DNA of 64,000 bases from a gamma proteobacterium HIMB55 (GTDB taxonomy: Bacteria; Pseudomonadota; Gammaproteobacteria; Pseudomonadales; Halieaceae), in the NCBI GenBank assembly GCA_000227505.4, contig AGIF02000001.1, forward strand, positions 268,035-332,034, written 5' to 3'. The position numbers were made by a program, and so were the translations under genes. The number at the start of each line of letters is the position of its first letter. The stretch's first letter is position 1. Of this stretch, positions 1 through 8,324 are shown in pieces. The notes beneath the pieces were generated by a model. That model did not search any database. It saw nothing but the letters and a program-made list of their open reading frames with translations, and was not told where the DNA came from.

Positions 1-180
1 AAGTTGCCGTTCGAGGAGCAGTGTCTTCGTTATTATGAGAAAGACCGGGCGGTTCGTACCGCCAGTTCGGAACAGGTACGACAGCCCATTTACCGAGACG
101 CTTTGTCACTTTGGCAGCGCTATGAATCGCATTTAGACCCGCTCAAAGCGGTGCTGGATGAAAGAGGGGTTGCCTACTAG
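1..180 (+). CDS. Sulfotransferase family protein, C-terminal fragment (5' end outside window)
   Basis: The frame is open from base 1 to the TAG at 178-180 and gives 59 residues. They include FEEQCLRYYE, VRTASSEQVRQPIY and a closing LWQRYESHLDPL. This block is typical of the C-terminus of bacterial PAPS-dependent sulfotransferases, often fused to TPR repeats, where the R-T-x-S-x-x-Q-V-R-x-P-I-Y segment is strongly conserved. The sulfonate-donor-binding P-loop and any TPR part lie to the left of the window, so substrate and exact subfamily cannot be judged. It ends about 100 bases before the BCCT transporter and is probably a separate transcription unit. Confidence 0.7.
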   Translation, partial: KLPFEEQCLRYYEKDRAVRTASSEQVRQPIYRDALSLWQRYESHLDPLKAVLDERGVAY

Positions 181-277
181 CCCATGGCTCCAGCCGCCCC
201 TGACGTAGGGGCATGAAACCTTACGGGAAAATAGGCTACCCTGTTACCACACCAAAACAATAACTCTGGGATTCTTT

Positions 278-1795
278 ATGACGCAGGCTGTAGATCGCGT
301 TAACTTCGTTTTAACCCTTTCGGTCATGTTGGCCATGGCCATACCGCTGCTTCTCTTCCCAGAAGCCAGTGCGCTCGCACTCCAAACGGCCTACAACTTC
401 CTCGCTACCGAGCTGGGTTGGCTGTACATTCTCACGGCGATATCGGCGTTTGGTGCCGTTGTTTTTCTTGCCTTTGGACCTTACGGTCGCGTGCGGCTAG
501 GGGACGATAAACCTGAATTCAGTACAACTAGCTGGATCGCGATGCTGTTTGCCGCCGGTATTGGTGCCGGCATGATGTATTGGGCATCCATTGAATGGGC
601 GTTCTACGTCGATACCCCCCCCTTTGGGGCTGCGCCGCGGTCGCCCGAAGCCTACGTTTGGGCGTCGTCCTTTGGTCTGCATCACTGGGGACTGGTTGCC
701 TGGTCGTTTTATTGCCTGCCGACGCTCGCCATTGCCTACCCCTTTTACGCGCGCGGTGTGTCTAAGCTCAAGTACAGCATCTCAGCACCGCATTTTATTA
801 AGGGCGGTGAGGGATCGATTGGCGCAAGGTTAATGGATAGCTTCTTCATGATCGCTTTGGTCGGTGGGATTGGGAGCTCGCTTGGATTCTCGACACCCAT
901 GATTGCCGCGTTGATCTCAAGGCTGACGGGCATTCCCGTCAGTTTTGGTATGGAGTTAGTGGTGGTTGCGGTGTGTGTTGCAATGTTTGGCACCAGCGTT
1001 TGGCTTGGACTTAAGCGCGGTATTAAGCGCCTCAGTGATTTTAATATGGTCCTGGCCTTTGTCATTTTGGTCTGCATTCTCCTCGCCAGCGATACCGTCT
1101 TCCTATTGCGAATGGCGATCAACTCGATCGGTCACACGCTGCAAAACACCGTAGCGATGATGTTTTGGACTGACCCCATAAACAACACGGGATTCATCGA
1201 AGATTGGACGATCTTTTATTGGGCGTGGTGGCTTGCCTACGGTCCCTTCATTGGTATTTTCGTAACCCGTATATCGAAAGGCCGATCGATACGCGAGGTG
1301 GTACTCGGCATGTTGGGAATGGGTTCTATGGGCGTGTGGCTGTTCTACCTCATTATCGGTAACCACAGTCTCGGACTGCAGGTGAGTGGTGAGGTGGATG
1401 TTCTGGGTATCATGGCTGCGTCCGATGGTAATCAAGCCATTATCGCGGGTCTTGATGTTTTGCCGGGTGCATCGCTGTTCATCATCGCCTTTATTTTCCT
1501 AACCAGTATTTTCACGGCAACGACTTACGATAGTGCGTCCTACGTTCTGTCAGCAAGCGCGACTAAATCGCTCAAGCCCTCTGAAGATCCGGCGCGGTGG
1601 CATCGTGTTTTCTGGGCGGTTGCGATTGCGATTTTGCCCATTGGATTGATGTATGCCGGTGGTCTCAAAACGGCTCAAACGGTCGTCCTCGTGGTATCGC
1701 TGCCACTGGTCTTTACCTTCTGGCTATCCGGTATCTCCCTCCTTAAATCACTTAAGGAAGATCATGGTGATACAACGGACAACTCAGCCTCTTAA
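278..1795 (+). CDS. BCCT family betaine/choline/carnitine-type transporter
   Basis: This 505-residue protein is very hydrophobic with about twelve membrane segments, the usual size for the family. Residues about 92-110 carry the glycine-rich GAGMMYWASIEW stretch with the tryptophans of the betaine-choline-carnitine family. Around 315-345 the FYWAWWLAYGPF...RISKGRSIREV block is the family signature covering the TM8 substrate box. By family knowledge it takes up quaternary-ammonium osmolytes or related zwitterions, driven by sodium or protons. The ATG follows a weak purine stretch. The C-terminal tail is short, so a large osmosensory domain like that of BetP is not evident. The exact substrate cannot be told from sequence. 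Confidence 0.9.
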   Translation: MTQAVDRVNFVLTLSVMLAMAIPLLLFPEASALALQTAYNFLATELGWLYILTAISAFGAVVFLAFGPYGRVRLGDDKPEFSTTSWIAMLFAAGIGAGMMYWASIEWAFYVDTPPFGAAPRSPEAYVWASSFGLHHWGLVAWSFYCLPTLAIAYPFYARGVSKLKYSISAPHFIKGGEGSIGARLMDSFFMIALVGGIGSSLGFSTPMIAALISRLTGIPVSFGMELVVVAVCVAMFGTSVWLGLKRGIKRLSDFNMVLAFVILVCILLASDTVFLLRMAINSIGHTLQNTVAMMFWTDPINNTGFIEDWTIFYWAWWLAYGPFIGIFVTRISKGRSIREVVLGMLGMGSMGVWLFYLIIGNHSLGLQVSGEVDVLGIMAASDGNQAIIAGLDVLPGASLFIIAFIFLTSIFTATTYDSASYVLSASATKSLKPSEDPARWHRVFWAVAIAILPIGLMYAGGLKTAQTVVLVVSLPLVFTFWLSGISLLKSLKEDHGDTTDNSAS

Positions 1796-1846
1796 CGTTG
1801 CGGACTCCCAACTCACCGCAGAGCATTTTATGGTTCAGGTGGTAGC

Positions 1847-3532
1847 GTGAGCGATCAGCCAGTTGCCATCGTTATGGGCGGTGCATCTGGCATTGGACTG
1901 GCCCTGTTGCTGACGATCGTGCTAGCCGGTTGTGACCCCGCGAATAAGTCGCCTGTTGTTGAAACGGCAAATGCTCAGTACTCGGGGCTCGAATTGACTG
2001 GAGGCGTTCAGGCGTTTTTAGGTATCCCCTTTGCGAAGCCCCCGATTGGCGATCTGCGTTGGGAGCGCCCTATGCCTCTCCATGGTCCGCAAGGGCAGGT
2101 CGATGCCACTAGCTTCAAGCCTGCGTGTATGCAGACGGGGAGTGGCCTTGCTTGGTATCACGGGATGATGTCGCGTGTGGGTGTTGATCCAAGCCTGATG
2201 AAGGGCCCGAGGTACTCGGAAGACTGTCTTTACCTCAATGTATGGACGAAGGGTGATGTCTCCTCACCCAAGCCCGTACTCGTATTCATCCACGGTGGCT
2301 CGAATAAAGGTGGTTGGAGCTACGAGCCGAACTACCGCGGTGAGGCGCTGGCAGCCCGCGGTATCATCGTGGTAACAGTTGCCTATCGTCTCGGCGTCTT
2401 TGGATGGCTGAGCCATCCCGATATGAATATCCAAAACGCGGGGTTACATGATCTCATCGCCGCACTCGATTGGGTGGGCGAAAATATTGCTGCCTTCGGC
2501 GGTGATCCCAGCCGTATCGTGGTATCGGGCGAGTCGGCGGGGGCGGATAACGCGCTGCATCTTGCGCTCTCGCCACCCATATCGGGTAAGTTGGCTGGGG
2601 TGATTCATCAAAGCGCCGGTTGGTCGGCCACGAGCACGCTCAGTCGAGACACAGGTTTTACGTTAGGGAGGGCCCTAGTTGCGCACCACCTTGGCCCCGA
2701 CGGTCAATTTGAGGGGTTGAAAAACATAGCGGCTGAGGATTTGCTGGAATCTCAGACCGAGCTCTTCAGCGAGCACTACTTCAGTCCTATTCCTGACGCT
2801 GAGACCCTGCCAATTCCATTGGAAGATGTGGTGGAGGGGGGCACCTTTCCCAAGCTAGATCTCATCATTGGTTCAAATCGCAATGAGTCGCTGATGTATC
2901 TCCCTGAAAGCGCAAGGCTTGAGGATTATTTGGAAGGTTTTTTCCCAGTTGAGTCGTGGGAAGACATCAAGCAAATGCTTGGCGCTGATCTTTCTGAGTT
3001 AGCACAGATGGATCGATTACGCTCCGCCGTCCAGTACACCTGCCCAAGCCTGGCAGTAGCGTCCGCTGCACACGATGCAGGCGGGTCAGCCTATGTTTAT
3101 CGTTTCGATCGCATGCGTGAGGGTTTCGACGCAATCGGTGCTTATCACGGTGCTGAGCTTCCCTACGTGTTTGATACCCATGACGCTTGGCTACCTACCA
3201 ATGATGTAGATCTCGAAATCACAGAAGCGCTGGTGGATTATTGGATAGCCTTCATGACGAGCGGCCGTCCTGGTGAATTAGCGTCCTCGATAAAGCGCAA
3301 TGGAACGCCAATTGCTGTAAAAGGTGAAGCAGACCGTGAAATAGGAGAGGGAGTAGAAGGCAGCGAAGCGAGTGTTGCAGAAAGTGAAGCACCGGTAAGC
3401 GTATTTTGGCCGGCCTGGAGTCCAAGCCAGCAGTCGCTCGTGGTCTCAAATGAGGTTACTGCGGCGACACACCCTGATGCTGAGCTCTGCGATTTTCTCA
3501 GTGCAACTCAAGCGGCAAGTGCGCGTCACTGA
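1847..3532 (+). CDS. Type B carboxylesterase lipoprotein with an SDR-like N-terminal remnant
   Basis: The main body (from about residue 45) is a type B carboxylesterase of the alpha/beta-hydrolase fold. It has EDCLYLNVW, an oxyanion FIHGGS motif, nucleophile Ser230 in GESAG, an acidic residue in GSNRNES and the catalytic His in YHGAELPYVF. Residues 21-29 (LLTIVLAGC) look like a lipoprotein hydrophobic core with Cys29 in a lipobox. The first 19 residues instead read MSDQPVAIVMGGASGIGLA, the nucleotide-binding start of a short-chain dehydrogenase. The n-region therefore has no positive charge, which is unusual for a signal peptide. Translation starts at GTG 1847. An acidic, low-complexity insertion lies near residues 480-520. 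The stop overlaps the convergent oxidase gene by a few bases. Hydrolysis of carboxylic esters is expected; export efficiency is doubtful. Confidence 0.85.
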   Translation: MSDQPVAIVMGGASGIGLALLLTIVLAGCDPANKSPVVETANAQYSGLELTGGVQAFLGIPFAKPPIGDLRWERPMPLHGPQGQVDATSFKPACMQTGSGLAWYHGMMSRVGVDPSLMKGPRYSEDCLYLNVWTKGDVSSPKPVLVFIHGGSNKGGWSYEPNYRGEALAARGIIVVTVAYRLGVFGWLSHPDMNIQNAGLHDLIAALDWVGENIAAFGGDPSRIVVSGESAGADNALHLALSPPISGKLAGVIHQSAGWSATSTLSRDTGFTLGRALVAHHLGPDGQFEGLKNIAAEDLLESQTELFSEHYFSPIPDAETLPIPLEDVVEGGTFPKLDLIIGSNRNESLMYLPESARLEDYLEGFFPVESWEDIKQMLGADLSELAQMDRLRSAVQYTCPSLAVASAAHDAGGSAYVYRFDRMREGFDAIGAYHGAELPYVFDTHDAWLPTNDVDLEITEALVDYWIAFMTSGRPGELASSIKRNGTPIAVKGEADREIGEGVEGSEASVAESEAPVSVFWPAWSPSQQSLVVSNEVTAATHPDAELCDFLSATQAASARH

Positions 3533-5103
3533 GTCGAGGTAATGAACGCCACCAGCGCGGTGACCTCTGCATCGCTGAGCTGATCAGCATAGGCCGGCAT
3601 CGCGCCAACACCTTGAGCGAGTGCGGTTCTTATGCGTTGAGCATCGGGTCTCAGCTCATCAAGATTAGGACCAACCACACCCTTAGCACCCGCGGCTTTC
3701 AAGCTATGACAAGCGGCGCATGGTGGCTGAGCAGCGTTATTAAAAAGTTGGTAGCCCAAGCTTGGTTCTGAAGCACGATCTTTCTGCAAATTTGTCGAGT
3801 CCATATGACTTACTGCACTGGCGGAGGTGGTTGAGGTCCCCGCCACACTCCCAGCTGCCAACGCAAAGGCTTTTCCATCTGCCGATTTCTCGGGGGCCAT
3901 AGAGCTGCTAGCTGTTTCGCTGACACTTATCGATAAACCATGGTCCCGCCAACCGTTGTGTCCATAACCCCGTTGATTAGGCGGGAAGTCAGCGGGCTGT
4001 ATATCGCCGCGGGTATCGGTGGCACGACTTACCAGTTGGTGTTGCCCATCATTCAGTTCACTATCCAAAGAGAAAGTTCGCCAGCCGTTTACGCCTAAAT
4101 CAGGCCCGTAGAGACTGGCCTCTTGCCAATGTTTTCCGCCGTCTGTTGAAACTTCCACTCGCTCAACGCCGCGCTCGCCTGAAAAAGCGACACCAAAGAT
4201 CCGATGTTGTCCTGGAGCGATGGGCTGACCGTCTGCGGCGGGACTGTTTATCCATGACTTTACCGGCATGCGATACATCGAAGGGTGGCTCGCATTGCCA
4301 CTCTCCCCAACGGGCCTCATTCGATAGCCCGATTGCTGGATTTTGTTCGGTGATTCATGGGTGGCTGCAGCGAGTGTTCTCAACCATTTCACATTGTTCA
4401 CACCGAAATAACCCGGCACCAGAAGCCGAACGGGACCGCCGTGAACGAGCGGTAGTGGCTCACCGTTCATCTCCCAGACGAGCAAACAGTCTTCAAGGCC
4501 TTTTGCTAAGGGTACTGATCGCTCTACAGCAACAGTTTGCGGGTCTATTCCTGCGGGCAGAGGCTCACCGCCTGTCCCGGTCAGATAAGTCCTACCGTCG
4601 ATCGGTCCACCAAACTGCGCGAAGACATCAGCAACGCTCACTCCAGTCCAGAGCGCACAACCGGCAGCACCCACAGCCCACGGCGAGCCCGACGGTTTGT
4701 GATCGAAGAAAGCGCGCCCGTTTCCAGAGCATTGCAAGACTGAGGCGACTGTTTTGGTGGGTAATAATTTTAGGTCGGCAAGTGTCAGCTCACCCCCGGA
4801 CTGACAGCCTGTCACTCTGACAGCCCATGTATTGGGGTCGGCAACAATCTCGGAATCGGGCATCGGCAGGTTATTGCGCACGAAGAACTGGCTGATGGGT
4901 GTAATGGGTCCCTGCCCGTAGGCGTCTCGGGCAGTTTCAAGCGCTAGTGGCAAGTCATTGTGTTCAATAAAGTTCGCGCGACGCTTACCCGCTGGCAGTA
5001 GTGGCTGAATGGCACTCCAAGCGAGATTGGGTAGTGCAACCGCGGTCGCCGCCAGCAGCTTAAGCGCCGAGCGGCGAGAGGTGTTAGGGCCAATCAAATT
5101 CAT
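3526..5103 (-). CDS. Tat-exported sulfite-oxidase-type molybdopterin enzyme fused to a C-terminal cytochrome c domain
   Basis: The protein has 525 residues. A twin-arginine signal (TSRRSALKLLAATAVAL) is followed by a sulfite-oxidase-fold molybdopterin domain. Its molybdenum-ligand Cys is about residue 125 in LQCSGNG, with GVNNVKWL and VHGGPVRLLVPGY typical of the fold. A dimerisation domain follows (VEVSTDGGKHW, GPDLGVNGWRTF). After a Ser/Ala/Thr-rich linker a mono-heme cytochrome c domain carries CAACH (about 462-466) and a probable axial Met in GAMPAY (about 502). This mimics SorA and SorB in one chain: periplasmic oxidation of sulfite or a related substrate, with electrons passed to the heme. 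ATG 5103 was chosen because AGAGAA lies just upstream and the longer frame would run into the upstream lysE-type gene. Confidence 0.88.
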   Translation of the reverse strand: MNLIGPNTSRRSALKLLAATAVALPNLAWSAIQPLLPAGKRRANFIEHNDLPLALETARDAYGQGPITPISQFFVRNNLPMPDSEIVADPNTWAVRVTGCQSGGELTLADLKLLPTKTVASVLQCSGNGRAFFDHKPSGSPWAVGAAGCALWTGVSVADVFAQFGGPIDGRTYLTGTGGEPLPAGIDPQTVAVERSVPLAKGLEDCLLVWEMNGEPLPLVHGGPVRLLVPGYFGVNNVKWLRTLAAATHESPNKIQQSGYRMRPVGESGNASHPSMYRMPVKSWINSPAADGQPIAPGQHRIFGVAFSGERGVERVEVSTDGGKHWQEASLYGPDLGVNGWRTFSLDSELNDGQHQLVSRATDTRGDIQPADFPPNQRGYGHNGWRDHGLSISVSETASSSMAPEKSADGKAFALAAGSVAGTSTTSASAVSHMDSTNLQKDRASEPSLGYQLFNNAAQPPCAACHSLKAAGAKGVVGPNLDELRPDAQRIRTALAQGVGAMPAYADQLSDAEVTALVAFITSTQ

Positions 5104-5123
5104 GGTGATCGTTCTCTGACGAC

Positions 5124-5699
5124 TTACTGTAAGACGGCCCACACGATGACGCCGAGCGTTAATAAAATCAATGCTCGATGGACGACGAGATTCTGATCGA
5201 GGGCACGACTAAGAGCGGCGCCTGCGAGACACCACAACGAGTGAAAGCATAGTTGAGCTGCCAGAAAACTGACCGGGACGACAAGCATACGTTCCAGATC
5301 GGTTTCAAAGCCGTCACCAAATTGCGACAGCGCGAGAGTCGCCATCATCCAGGTTTTTGGACTAAGTGGATGCACAATCGCTCCTGCCCAGAACGAAAAG
5401 CGAGTCTGTGATGATGAGGCGGATGGTGGTGTCCAGTTGCGAAGTGCTAGGTAGGCCATATAGGCCGCAGAGACAAAGACGAAGACATTCTTGATGTCTG
5501 GGTTTGCGTCGATAACTTGCATCAGTCCAAAAGCAAGAGCGAGATTCAATGCAAGCTTTCCTGCGAGGAGGCCTCCAATGAAGGTAAGGGTTCTCACGTA
5601 CCCTTGCTGTGCTCCTGCTGTCATCAGGAGCATATTGGCGGGTCCGGGCGTTGCAACCATCGCGAAGATAAAGGCCCAGAGGGCGAGGTAGACGTCCAT
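5124..5699 (-). CDS. LysE/RhtB family amino-acid exporter
   Basis: The protein has about 191 residues and six hydrophobic segments, the usual size for LysE/RhtB exporters. The N-terminal motif FAMVATPGPANMLLM matches the conserved P-G-P-x-x of the family, and HPLSPKTWMM is the conserved loop. The frame could start earlier (TTG 5723 or ATG 5711), but ATG 5699 is preceded by TGAGAGA at good spacing. The gene ends 20 bases before the molybdopterin oxidase start on the same strand, so the two may be co-transcribed. Efflux of an amino acid or small metabolite is expected from the family; the substrate is not predictable. Confidence 0.87.
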   Translation of the reverse strand: MDVYLALWAFIFAMVATPGPANMLLMTAGAQQGYVRTLTFIGGLLAGKLALNLALAFGLMQVIDANPDIKNVFVFVSAAYMAYLALRNWTPPSASSSQTRFSFWAGAIVHPLSPKTWMMATLALSQFGDGFETDLERMLVVPVSFLAAQLCFHSLWCLAGAALSRALDQNLVVHRALILLTLGVIVWAVLQ

Positions 5700-5934
5700 A
5701 AAATCTCTCATTGACGACAGCAAGCTTGGCGCCGCCTGCGGTGTGGAATTAACGCAACTTCAGAACTTCGCTGTAGCTGTGTATAGCTCCGATCAAAGAA
5801 TATCAGCTGAGGGGTCGCACTCGGGATAATTCTGCATGTAATCTTGGAACAAATAATAAGACTCGGAAGATAAGAGCTTGCGGCAACGAGAGGTTAGTCT
5901 CTGTCAATTGTCTTGAGCAGCTCAGGGAGATTTC

Positions 5935-7137
5935 ATGGATTTATCGTACGGTGCGGAGTACGACGCTTTTCGGGAGGAAGTGCGTTCGTTCATTCGGGAA
6001 AACAAAGATAAGCAGCCCGTAGCTGGAGATGGCATCAAAAGCCAAGCCATGCGCGATTGGCAGGCAGTCCTTATTAAAAATGGCTATCACAGCCGCACGA
6101 TCCCAAGCGAATACGGTGGCTATGGCGCCGAGCCAGACATCATCAAATCCCGAATCATTGCTGAAGAGTTTGGTGCGGAGCGCATGCACCGTGGCTTCAA
6201 TGGTCAGGGTGTGACGATGTTGACGCCTGTTCTACTCGAGATGGGCACGGAGGAGCAGAAGAAGGCTTTTGTCGAACCGACAATTCGTGCGGAGATGATC
6301 TGGTGCCAGGGTTATTCCGAGCCAGGTGCCGGAAGTGACCTAGCGAGTCTCACTACTAAAGCCGAGCTTGATGGTGATGAATGGGTCATCAACGGACAGA
6401 AAATCTGGACCAGTACAGCTCATCATGCCGACTGGATCTTTTGCCTGGTTCGCACCGAACCCGATGCGCCTAAGCATTTAGGCATTTCGTTCTTACTATT
6501 CCGCATGGACACACCGGGCATTGAAATCAGACCGCTCGTTGATATGACCGGTGACGCCAATTTCAACGAAGTTTTTTTTACAGACGTGCGGGTGCCGAAG
6601 CATCAAATCGTTGGGGAACGCGGTCAGGGCTGGCAAGTGGCAAACGCTATATTGGGGCACGAGCGCGGATCGCTGGCGACGCCAGATGCGGCAATGAATC
6701 GCTTGAACGGGGTAAAGCGCCTGATGCGGGAAGAGAGCATTAACGGGGAAGCGATTATTGATAACCCTGTCTTTCGCGATCGTCTCCTGAAACTTGAGGG
6801 ACGCGTACTCGCCATGCAGTACAACGACATGCGCTTGCTCTCGGCCAAAATCAATCGCAACCAGGATGTTCGCCTTGCCAGCATGATCGTGAAGCTGATT
6901 GGCACCGAGCTGCGTCATGAGATCGAATGCCTGGGCATCGACGTCATGGGTGAGATCGGTCTTAGCTACGGCGACAATCCACACGTGCGTGGTCGCGGTT
7001 CATGGCAGTACCAATACATGTTCTATCTTGGGCTGATCATTGGCGGTGGCACCTCGCAAATTCAGAAAAATATTATTAGCGAGCGGGGATTGGGCATGCC
7101 GAAAGAGCCAAAGATTCCGGCCGCGGGCGCCAAGTAG
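5935..7137 (+). CDS. Acyl-CoA dehydrogenase, large/catalytic subunit of a pair
   Basis: A 400-residue flavoprotein with the family order of N-terminal helical domain, middle beta domain (WCQGYSEPGAGSDLASL, WTSTAHHADWIFCLVR) and C-terminal helical domain. The usual MCAD catalytic Glu position (YEGT) is Gly here (IIGGGTSQIQ). A Glu in GHERGSLA sits at the G-helix position used as base by isovaleryl-CoA and steroid-type enzymes. GGGAG-like spacing (CAGGGAGATTTC) precedes the ATG. The neighbour 17 bases downstream is a shorter acyl-CoA dehydrogenase, so the two probably form a heteromer as in actinobacterial ChsE1-ChsE2. Alpha,beta-dehydrogenation of an acyl-CoA, with electrons to ETF, is the expected reaction. 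Confidence 0.92.
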   Translation: MDLSYGAEYDAFREEVRSFIRENKDKQPVAGDGIKSQAMRDWQAVLIKNGYHSRTIPSEYGGYGAEPDIIKSRIIAEEFGAERMHRGFNGQGVTMLTPVLLEMGTEEQKKAFVEPTIRAEMIWCQGYSEPGAGSDLASLTTKAELDGDEWVINGQKIWTSTAHHADWIFCLVRTEPDAPKHLGISFLLFRMDTPGIEIRPLVDMTGDANFNEVFFTDVRVPKHQIVGERGQGWQVANAILGHERGSLATPDAAMNRLNGVKRLMREESINGEAIIDNPVFRDRLLKLEGRVLAMQYNDMRLLSAKINRNQDVRLASMIVKLIGTELRHEIECLGIDVMGEIGLSYGDNPHVRGRGSWQYQYMFYLGLIIGGGTSQIQKNIISERGLGMPKEPKIPAAGAK

Positions 7138-7153
7138 GAGGAGGGGGTAACAA

Positions 7154-8212
7154 ATGGAATTTGGATTATCACAAGATCAACTGCTCCTCGATGACAGCGT
7201 TAGAAAGTATTTATCCTCCGAGGTGTCCATCGACGTCGTGAGAAAGATTGCCTCGGGCGAACAATCTGATAGCGACATTTGGCGTGGTCTCGCGGAAATG
7301 GGTTTGGCTGGCATCATCATTCCAGAAGCCCATGGCGGTGCAGAGCTAGGTATGCTGGACGCGATGGCGATTGCAGAGGCGCTGGGTTACGCCGCTTGTC
7401 CCGGGCCGTTCTTAAGTACCGCTATCATGTCCGCACATCTGCTCAACCAGGCGGGTGCCACTGATCCGCTCGCGGGGATGGCAAGTGGCGACTACCGAGT
7501 GGGTATTGCCTTCAGTGACTTTGTTGGTAGCAGAAAAGGCGCGGTTACAGAGTCGGACGCCAAACTCAGTGGTCGGAGTTTGTATGCCCTCGACGCCACT
7601 GCAGATGCCTATTTAGTGGCTCTAGCGGACGGTCGGATCTACATGGTTGAGAGCGAGCATCTTGGCCGAAAGTTGCTCACTTCCATTGATAGCACTCGCA
7701 GCGTTTGTGAACTAAATTTCGATCAGACCCCGGCTTGTCTTGTTACAGACGATGCGCAGTTGGTGCGAGACACGCTTTATCGCGGGCGTGCTATTCAGGC
7801 AGCCGACACGTTGGGAGCTGCGCAGTACATGCTTGATCAAGCGGTGGCGTATTCACTGGATCGAAAGCAGTTCAATCGCGCGATTGGTTCATTTCAGGCG
7901 GTGAAGCATATGTGTGCAGAGATGGCCTCGCAGTTGGAGCCCTGTCGTGCCTTTTCCTGGTATGCGGGACATGCGTTTGACGAGTCAACGGAAGATGCGG
8001 CGGAGACCGCCTGTCATGCCAAGGCGCACCTTTCAGAGGTCGGTCAGTTTGTCGCGAAAACAAGCACTGAAGTTCACGGCGGCATGGGCTTTACTGACTT
8101 AGTGGGCCTGCACTATTGGTTTAAGCGGATTGGTTTCAATCGACAGCTTTTGGGTTCACCCGAGGCGGTTCGCCATGAGGTGGCAGTGCTTCAAGGGCTC
8201 TGCGAGGCTTAG
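7154..8212 (+). CDS. Acyl-CoA dehydrogenase, small partner subunit
   Basis: A 352-residue member of the acyl-CoA dehydrogenase family, shorter than usual. It starts at ATG 7154 after a strong AGGAGGAGG stretch. The N-terminal domain (SQDQLLLDDSVRKYL) and C-terminal domain (DRKQFNRAIGSFQAVKHMCA, HGGMGFTDLVGLHYWFKRI) are intact, but the middle beta domain is poorly conserved. No Glu is seen at either known catalytic position (the G-helix region reads YRGRAIQAADTLG). This is the pattern of the non-catalytic, FAD-sharing subunit in alpha2beta2 acyl-CoA dehydrogenases of steroid side-chain catabolism. The tight spacing to the upstream gene supports one operon and one complex. Confidence 0.9.
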   Translation: MEFGLSQDQLLLDDSVRKYLSSEVSIDVVRKIASGEQSDSDIWRGLAEMGLAGIIIPEAHGGAELGMLDAMAIAEALGYAACPGPFLSTAIMSAHLLNQAGATDPLAGMASGDYRVGIAFSDFVGSRKGAVTESDAKLSGRSLYALDATADAYLVALADGRIYMVESEHLGRKLLTSIDSTRSVCELNFDQTPACLVTDDAQLVRDTLYRGRAIQAADTLGAAQYMLDQAVAYSLDRKQFNRAIGSFQAVKHMCAEMASQLEPCRAFSWYAGHAFDESTEDAAETACHAKAHLSEVGQFVAKTSTEVHGGMGFTDLVGLHYWFKRIGFNRQLLGSPEAVRHEVAVLQGLCEA

Positions 8213-8324
8213 GTTGGCCTCTGCTTCCAGTGTCCAACCTCGAGGCAATAAAACGCATATCCACGGGGTCATCAAAATGATCGGCGAAGTTACTCCAAAG
8301 AATAAGAATGAAGGGAGCAGAACG

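Noticed and set aside
4146-4820. Long plus-strand frame inside the molybdopterin oxidase gene
   Set aside because: It is antisense to a clear gene, has Arg/Ser-rich shadow-type composition and no recognisable domain.
8130-8324. N-terminal extension of the second esterase
   Set aside because: It would overlap the preceding dehydrogenase by 80 bases and bury the lipoprotein signal; GTG 8325 has a good ribosome-binding site.
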